Shown here: positions 9,601-32,500 of the stretch, one piece after another
Numbering within the stretch: position 1 is the stretch's first letter
Layout: each line of letters starts with the position of its first letter
From: Halisarca cf. caerulea
Lineage: Eukaryota; Porifera; Demospongiae; Chondrillida; Halisarcidae
Length of the DNA stretch: 32,500 bases
NCBI GenBank assembly: GCA_963170055.1
Contig: CAUJGJ010000242.1
Span: 2,579,477-2,611,976 of the forward strand
Direction: 5' to 3'
Made by a program: the position numbers and the translations under genes
Notes under the pieces: generated by a model
Databases searched by the model: none
What the model was told of the DNA's origin: nothing
The model's input: only the letters and a program-made list of their open reading frames with translations

Positions 9601-9839
9601 CAGGCCTGTAGGCAGGGGAGGAAGAACCCCCCTTTCCTAAGAGATTTTTGGTAGAGAAGTACCTCTATTCTGTGTCTGTATATAACCTAGCTGATAAGCA
9701 CAATCCTCTATCTAAAAACACCATAAACCTAAGGTTGCATTTTATACTTCCGGTTTGCAACACTTTTGTATATGCATGCCCACATACATCAGCTATAGGG
9801 GAAAGAACCCCCTGTGTCAAATTTCTGCCTACGGGCCTG
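9601..9839. repeat. Inverted-repeat element with CAGGCCTGTAGGCAG ends
   Basis: CAGGCCTGTAGGCAG (9601-9615) and CTGCCTACGGGCCTG (9825-9839) match as inverted arms at 14 of 15 positions, with AGAACCCCC repeated near each arm. About 239 bp, non-coding; possibly a MITE. Confidence 0.45.
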
Positions 9840-9892
9840 TAAACTTAACCCAGTTTAGTCAGCTGCCATAAAATTATGGAATCCGTAAACGT

Positions 9893-9934
9893 ATGTGTGC
9901 GTGTGTACATATGTGTGTGTGTTTGTGTGTGGTG

Positions 9935-9992
<58 letters not shown>

Positions 9993-10004
9993 TGTGTGTG
10001 TGTT

Positions 10005-10058
<54 letters not shown>

Positions 10059-10065
10059 CACGTGT

Positions 10066-10101
<36 letters not shown>

Positions 10102-10103
10102 GT

Positions 10104-10149
<46 letters not shown>

Positions 10150-10218
10150 TGTGTGAGTGCGTGTGTATGTGTATGTGTGTGTACGTTGTGTGTACATGTG
10201 TATGTGTACGTGCAGTGT
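9893..10218. repeat. Long TG microsatellite (spacer A-B)
   Basis: About 325 bp of (TG)n with TATG, TTCACG and TTGTGG interruptions. Long Cys-Val or His-Thr reading frames on both strands come from the repeat and are not genes. Confidence 0.92.
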
Positions 10219-10576
10219 TCACAATAACTTTATAGATGTGTCTGGACAATTTGTCATGACAAACTCCAGAATGTTCCAACATTCACATAAATGCTCAGAC
10301 ATGATAATTTTGATAATTAAGTGATCAAATGAGTTGCTCATTTCTCATTGCTAGCATGTATGCAATTGTAAGCATACATGTAGATATTCCGGTATTTTCA
10401 TACGATTTTTATAGTGGCAATTTAGTACTTTCCCACTTCTACTACCATGTACATTATGTATTCATTCCTAAAACAATGTTATTGCATTCAGTGCAAGTGC
10501 AAGCGGGCTTGTACAACTTGCTTTTATAGCACCAGAATCCCTAGGAGGGGCTACTTTAAACTTCAGGGTTAGTATT

Positions 10577-11508
10577 CCGCCATTTAATTGTTTCCTTTAG
10601 TTCCACTTAATTCCTAATTAATTTTGTTCTCGAGTTCACACGCCTGTAGGTCGCTCGCGTTCACTATCCACTTTAGTGGATCGTAGGGCCTAAAGTTCGA
10701 ATTATTAAAGTTTAAGAGATTATGTTCTAAATTGGTAGATGTATTACTTGTAGTAAGAATACACAATACACAAAGTTTCAATGGCTAATGTACATGTAGA
10801 AAAGGGTTACACTAGACGAAAGTCTTCTAATGTACAAAGTTATACAATGCTATACGATATTTTACAGTGAATACAATGGCGGCCGTGGTATCTCACTACC
10901 AAAACCTATCGGTTCTTAGTTCGATACAGCTTAAAACAAAGAATAACACAAAGAGGAATAGGCATAGAAGAACAGAGGCCTTGCAGCAGTAGCTGGTACA
11001 TTTCTGGATCTTCGGTGTGGCGCATACCCCGGCAATGAAGAGATTTTCGTGAAGTGTCAGGGAAGTGCCTTTTAACGTATCGTAAACTTATAAGGAGCAC
11101 TGTCGACACTTCTGCGCTCAAGACGCTTCTTTGATGAATGGACAGACATCAATTCCTTCGACAATTTTAGTCTCAAATCCTTGTGAGGTTCGTCTAATTG
11201 CTATAACACACAGTACACCTTTGTAAAGCCTAGCGTACACATATTATACCTTTCCACGAAGATGGGCTAAAAGGGTCACTATAACTAATAAGCAAGGAAG
11301 GTTAGAAAGTCACAAAAAGCTTTCAAAATGAAAATTTTGCTCTATTTCGTGCCCAAAATAAGCCACAATAACGACGAGCCACTAAAGTGGATGATGAACA
11401 CGAACGCATATTATGGTAATTATGTATGTACAAACACAAACACTTCGAATCCAAAAGGCTGCCAATCCGCCAATAAATTGTTTCCTTTAGTTCCACTTCC
11501 TAATTAAT
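10577..11508. repeat. Direct-repeat-flanked segment, possible mobile element
   Basis: A 42-46 bp motif with TTGTTTCCTTTAGTTCCACT occurs at 10577-10622 and again at 11467-11508 in the same orientation. Just inside lie inverted arms holding ATCCACTTTAGTGG (10666-10679) and CCACTAAAGTGGAT (11380-11393). The core has a 71-codon minus-strand frame (10906-11121) with no recognised domain. It could be a non-autonomous element; the class is unknown. Confidence 0.45.
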
Positions 11509-11585
11509 AGCAGAAAGTGACAGACCACAAGTATGTCACCTGAACTATGACGGGTTTCAGCATGTGTACACACATGTCCAAACAT

Positions 11586-11586
<1 letters not shown>

Positions 11587-11631
<45 letters not shown>
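11587..11631. repeat. CA microsatellite upstream of gene B
   Basis: Perfect (CA)n of about 45 bp, roughly 230 bp before the gene B start codon. Confidence 0.9.
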
Positions 11632-11633
<2 letters not shown>

Positions 11634-11779
11634 TATTATCAGACTATATATAATAATATTATTCATATTATTATGATGATTATGATTTTCATAAGAAACC
11701 TTATAAAAGCTGTTGCAGCAATATTGTGCAACACGTTGTACATATGGGCATTGGTGGATGTAGAGGAAGTTAGGAAGCG

Positions 11780-11863
11780 TATATAAGCTAGAGTTTTTAT
11801 GGTGTGTGGTATCAACGCACCAGCCAAGATTCGTGATTACAGCTGCATATGTATTTATCCAGT
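11780..11863 (+). promoter_or_regulatory. Gene B promoter and leader candidate
   Basis: TATATAAG at 11780-11787 is a TATA-box candidate about 77 nt before the ATG. GTGTGTGGTATCAAC (11802-11816) and TACAGCTG further on are shared with the gene C leader (22938-22952), so this is the conserved 5' leader region. The transcription start was not determined. Confidence 0.5.
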
Positions 11864-19988
<8,125 letters not shown>

Positions 19989-20166
19989 TGTTAAGACTAG
20001 CTCGGCTGAATGACTCCCACACTCCCTGCAAGATGTCAGGCTTCACAAATAGTTTGTATATTCGATCCATGATATATGCAGTTGCAACTGTAATACATTT
20101 ACAACTATGTACGTTTTATACCTCTTAATTCCCGATATGGAAAATATATGCCACACATTTAAGTGT

Positions 20167-20172
20167 ATTAAA
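20167..20172 (+). terminator. Polyadenylation signal candidate, gene B (ATTAAA)
   Basis: ATTAAA in AAGTGTATTAAACAAT, 179 nt after the gene B stop, at the position conserved in genes A and C. Confidence 0.55.
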
Positions 20173-21501
20173 CAATCTTATAAATCGACGTTTGTGTTAA
20201 AACTCGGAGGTCTTCATCTCCGCCTTTTTGCATATTTGTTCATTTTGATATGGTTTAAGAAAATCGAACATGCAACAGGTGTAACATGTTTCCGGCCATC
20301 TAAATTAAACAAAATCAAAATATAAATATTCACTATCTAGATGGTTTGTTGGGGCTTTAAACCTGTAGGAGGAATAAACTAGGCGTTTGATCCGAGACAT
20401 TCGGAAATGGCAGCCATTTTGTTTTATGGCAAAAAAGTGCCATAACATACGTACCTGCGCAAAACATACCAGAATTCACTTTTGGGGCAAATATAATAAT
20501 AGTAATATTTTACATTATATTAATTATAGGCGCTAATGTATGGGCGGCCATTTCATTTTGGCATCATCCCTGTTATACATATAATATGTATATATATAGT
20601 ATAGTATTAAACTATACTGTACTATACATAAGTTAAACTGACTATTTAATAGTATAATTATACATATAATTATATAATTACATGCATGTGTGAACTAATA
20701 GTATCACCTGTAGCTGTTGTGTGATACAGTGAAACCTCTAACCCACCACTTATGTACATATATACATATATAATATACATATTTACATATCCTATATAAC
20801 ACAACATACATGAACTTTACTTCTTTTTTCAGAAACATTCAGTGAGTGCATACTGTGTTGAAAGGGGGACAAGATGACGCAAATCCTAAATCCAACAGTA
20901 TTATTATTATAATCAACATGCATTAGTAAACACAAATAGATCAATAAGAGATCACATGTATACATGTACATTGTCAATAATACTAATTATGAATAAAAAT
21001 ATGGCAATGTCATAATACGTAAAATACAACTAATATGCTATTAATCATATCATGCCTGCATGGCAAGTGACACACACGAGAGAACACCAACACCACTGAA
21101 CAGAATATATAACACATTCATGCAAGGAAGAGTTACTAGGAAAGTTGCACAGTGCAAGGAAGAGTGACTAGGAAAGTTGTACAGTGCAAGTATATATATA
21201 GGATGCATGCATATATATAGGGCGCATGCAGTATATGGCAAGAGTTCATGCAGCGGTACATACACATGCATATACTTCTAATCTGATGCACTGTAACATC
21301 AAAGGTACTGGCGAGTTTGTATGCTTCAAGATCTGTATTGGTCTATGCTATGGTAGTGCTGGGAAAATACAGATCTGTTGATTGACAAAAGGAAATTAGT
21401 CAATCAACTAATCGGTGCCCGTTTTCAATGCAGGTGAATCGTAAGGGAAGTGCTAAACTCTCTCTCACATCAGTTTAGAAGCCAGTTATAACCCACCTCC
21501 T
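20173..21501. other. Spacer B-C, first part
   Basis: AT-rich, with TA-rich stretches around 20570-20690. ACAGTGAAACCTCTAACCC at 20725 resembles a CAGTG-type element end. No gene is supported. Confidence 0.45.
21121..21190. repeat. 32-bp direct tandem repeat
   Basis: TGCAAGGAAGAG followed by ACTAGGAAAGTTG occurs at 21121 and again at 21153, with a partial third start at 21185. Confidence 0.75.
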
Positions 21502-21564
21502 CGTTGTATGATATTAATAATCACTCTGCCCTCGGGCGTTGTGATTATCAATACCATACAATGG
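21502..21564. repeat. Strong hairpin (inverted repeat, about 29-bp arms)
   Basis: The arm with TTGTATGATATTAATAATCA (21504 on) is mirrored by TGATTATCAATACCATACAA (21541-21560), around a CCCTCGGGCG centre. Several mismatches are A/G and could pair as G-U in RNA. Either the core of a palindromic element or a transcribed hairpin. Confidence 0.7.
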
Positions 21565-21641
21565 GGATTCACAACTGAGGGTCAAATAAATCAGGTTTTC
21601 CGACAAACCAGTGTCAGATGAATGAGGTGTGACTGTGTTAC

Positions 21642-21642
<1 letters not shown>

Positions 21643-21709
<67 letters not shown>
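21643..21709. repeat. TA microsatellite (left flank of TIR element)
   Basis: About 66 bp of (TA)n directly before the TTGCAGGT end of the 21709-22468 element. Confidence 0.92.
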
Positions 21710-21711
<2 letters not shown>

Positions 21712-22465
21712 CAGGTATGTTATGTCCGATTTCTGGACATAAAACAAAATGGCGGATGTCTTCAAGGTACTATAATTTTTCGCTTCGATCTTCGTTCAAA
21801 TGTAAGCAGCCTTTCTGAAAATAGCTAAGATGGCATCTACCATATATATACTTAGCTTTGAAAGCAACAAAATCTAGTTTTAACCTCTGCGAGTTGTGTG
21901 TGGTCAGTTTTCTTTACACCATACAGAAATATTTCAAAAGGCAAAAAGGCGGTGGTTAGGATCTCGGCTTTTTGACACTAAAGTAGGTTCAAAAGAAAGC
22001 AAAGATTGAAAACTTACTACATCGAATCTTAGCTGATGATGCTCCACTCCACGGCTGGTATGTCCAGGGGTTTCTGCCCGAAAACAAGGTTCCCGTTTAC
22101 AAGACATTGGACATAAACCAAGAGGAACAACGCACATTGCCTCAAGATTCGATTCTGAGGGTTTGGTTCCTTAGTAATAGCATATCGCAGTTTCAGAGTC
22201 AAAAGCCCAGATTTCTACCAATGCTTTTTTCAATGAAATTTTCTTGTCGAACATAGCTGCCTTTTCAGGCTGAGTCACGTGTCGTCACATGTTCTAAGAA
22301 CTTCTTTCTCGTATACTCACGTATATGTTCAGCTTGCGCATGGCATCATCACCTAAACAAACTACAGGCGCGTGACAAACCCATGCGTTACCCGCAATAA
22401 TGAAATTCATTACATGAAGCCGGATAACGTCGCACTTTTGGCTGGATTCGGACATAACACACCTG

Positions 22466-22468
<3 letters not shown>
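21709..22468. mobile_element. 760-bp TIR element flanked by TA tracts
   Basis: TTGCAGGTATGTTATGTCCG at 21709-21728 and its near-exact inverse CGGACATAACACACCTGCAA at 22449-22468 (19 of 20 match) bound a single-copy core. (TA)n tracts lie directly outside both ends. This fits a non-autonomous DNA transposon that landed in a TA array. The core has an 89-codon open frame without ATG (21987-22256, +) and a 67-codon minus frame (21934-22137); neither shows a known domain. Confidence 0.65.

Positions 22469-22469
<1 letters not shown>

Positions 22470-22554
<85 letters not shown>
22470..22554. repeat. TA microsatellite (right flank of TIR element)
   Basis: About 85 bp of (TA)n directly after the 3' end of the 21709-22468 element. 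Confidence 0.92.
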
Positions 22555-22555
<1 letters not shown>

Positions 22556-22895
22556 GTATATACCCATGCATACACGTATGTGTTTGTATGTCATCTGTGT
22601 GTATACACATGTGTAGGGTTATGGTTACATGCATGATGTTGCCATGCCTGACAAAGGTTGAAATACTGTGCATACTCCACACATGAAATGGAATTATTAT
22701 GTTGGAGTTAATTCATGCATGGCCAATTATGATTTTTTGCACTGTGGACAATATTTCTCTTTTCATTGGTAATGAATCAACTCACATCATTGGTCTTGTG
22801 GTTACGCCTGACCATTGTCAACACCACACAGTACCTGGTGTCCAATGTTTATAAATCTTCAAATGTGCTTTAAATATATACGCATGTACTAGGAG

Positions 22896-23008
22896 TATAA
22901 TACGTTAGTCCGTCAAAGTTCTCAGTTGTACGTGTAGTGTGTGGTATCAACCCGAGATTTGTTGTTATACAGCTGTTTGTGTATTCATCCTGGACCAGTA
23001 GGATAGCC
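22896..23008 (+). promoter_or_regulatory. Gene C promoter and leader candidate
   Basis: TATAAT at 22896-22901 is a weak TATA candidate. GTGTGTGGTATCAAC (22938-22952), TACAGCTG and GATAGCC are shared with the gene B leader, so the region just before the ATG is conserved between paralogues. Confidence 0.45.
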
Positions 23009-31572
<8,564 letters not shown>

Positions 31573-31760
31573 TGTGAAGATCAGCCCAGCTGAACAGCTC
31601 CCGTACATACTTCCTGCAACTGTGTGACTAGCTTCATAAATTTAAGGCAACAATGGTATTAATAGTCTTCATATCATAGATCCGCATTGTATGCTGCAAC
31701 TACAGTAAATATGCATCATGCCTCATAATTGTCCTTATACCGTGCCACAATTGCAAGTGT

Positions 31761-31766
31761 ATTAAA
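31761..31766 (+). terminator. Polyadenylation signal candidate, gene C (ATTAAA)
   Basis: ATTAAA in AAGTGTATTAAACGAT, 189 nt after the gene C stop, identical in context to gene A. Confidence 0.55.
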
Positions 31767-31807
31767 CGATATTATTACATCTAATTGGCTATAAGTCATT
31801 GACTTTA

Positions 31808-31965
31808 ACCGAATAGCGGGAAATTTTGGCGAGCTTTTAATTTTGGCGTTTTTATTTCTAGATGGTATTGGTGGAAATTAAATTTGGCAAGTTGAACATA
31901 AATGCTATCAACTATTGTTATTCTCAATGATCTAAAACCCTTGCCATAGTTTCCCACTATACGGT
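31808..31965. mobile_element. Small TIR element, ACCGWATAG family (after gene C)
   Basis: ACCGAATAGCGGGAAA and TTTCCCACTATACGGT are inverted termini matching at 14 of 16 positions. It is collinear with 7655-7813. Confidence 0.55.
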
Positions 31966-32500
31966 ATGTTATGTAATTGTATTAACTAATAGCACTATTA
32001 TAATAATGATAAATTAATGCAATATAATATGCATTTTAACCTCATTCTCTAGCCCACCATAATATGGGATGTCAGTTTAATGGTGGATTAGCGGGGATTG
32101 CCGTAGAAACAAGTCATGCATGCATTTTAATTCACTTTTCAGAATCTAGGACTAATTATAATTAATGGGTTTAGTGGATTAGAGATCCAGAAAATGATGA
32201 AAATCCTATTAGAATTATTGTTTAGCTAAGCTTGAAGTTATGTGCCAGATATCTGACTTATAAACACGTAGTTTTTCACTAGAAATGTAAAGTTTAACAC
32301 ATAATGGTTCAATTATTAACCACAAAGGAATCGATAGGAGTAAAAATTACAAATACATGCATTAGGTGTTCATGAGACTAGTTAAACATGGCGAAAAGTT
32401 AAATACATCCTTTGTCAACAATCTTGCCAAGCTTCAGCATCTCCAGTAAGCATTAAGATCTCTGCCTTTTTGTAAGAAATTTGGTTACTGAGAAAACTCT
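31966..32500. other. 3' flank of gene C, part of the A/C duplication
   Basis: Collinear with about 7814-8400. GATGTCAGTTTAATGGTGGA and CAATCTTGCCAAG are present in both. No gene is seen. Confidence 0.55.

Noticed and set aside
9855..10282. Long Cys-Val and His-Thr reading frames on both strands
   Set aside because: They are direct translations of the TG/CA microsatellite; the same applies to frames at 13215-13624, 16277-16811, 23494-24131, 25838-26225 and 27255-27510.
10906..11121. 71-codon minus-strand frame
   Set aside because: No recognisable domain; it lies inside a probable mobile segment.
21514..21828. Ile-Tyr repeat frames on both strands
   Set aside because: Translations of the TA microsatellite; the same applies to 22294-22686.

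Overview
This window looks like eukaryotic nuclear DNA from an invertebrate animal. It is AT-rich, has phase-constrained GT-AG introns, long (TG)n/(CA)n/(TA)n microsatellites and many small terminal-inverted-repeat (TIR) elements. The coding content is extracellular Ig-like and fibronectin type III (FN3) modules joined to one transmembrane helix. A demosponge or other early-branching animal would fit, but the sequence alone does not settle the species.

All recognised genes lie on the + strand and form a tandem array of three related receptor-like genes, called A, B and C here. Gene A (5' end missing or off-window; coding exons 1108-7422) shows seven FN3 exons, a transmembrane exon and a short tail exon. 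Gene B (11864-19988) is complete: signal peptide, Ig-like exon, eight FN3 exons, transmembrane exon and tail exon, predicted at 996 aa. Gene C (23009-31572) has the same architecture with only five FN3 exons, predicted at 689 aa. Every internal intron in the ectodomain is phase 1, so modules can be duplicated, lost or skipped without breaking frame. The last intron of each gene is phase 2 and splits the tail.

FN3 exons fall into classes: FN3-0 (B, C); type I, nearly identical repeated exons (A x4, B x4, C x2); type II (A, B); type III and type IV (all three). In B the type I exons and their introns form 388-bp tandem units. C has lost two or so type I exons plus type II, with a deletion junction visible next to a CA microsatellite. 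The 3' part of A, from type III past the gene end, matches C over about 4.6 kb and shares insertions that B lacks. The cluster is therefore a mosaic of segmental duplication, exon-unit amplification and deletion.

Introns and spacers hold the repeats: TG/CA arrays at equivalent introns of each paralogue, a 91-bp GTAAGT-rich tandem repeat, a 54-bp array with a 108-bp higher-order pattern, a tRNA-like (SINE-type) remnant before each transmembrane exon, several CAGTG-ended TIR elements, a hAT-like TIR element in A and C, and a 760-bp TIR element between two (TA)n tracts in the B-C spacer. I see no convincing gene in the spacers 7423-11863, 19989-23008 and 31573-32500.

Together the genes encode variable-length glycosylated surface proteins with very short tyrosine-free tails. 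Adhesion or recognition is the natural inference; ligand, partner and species are unknown. All exon boundaries were predicted by reading splice sites, phase and paralogue agreement, without transcript data.
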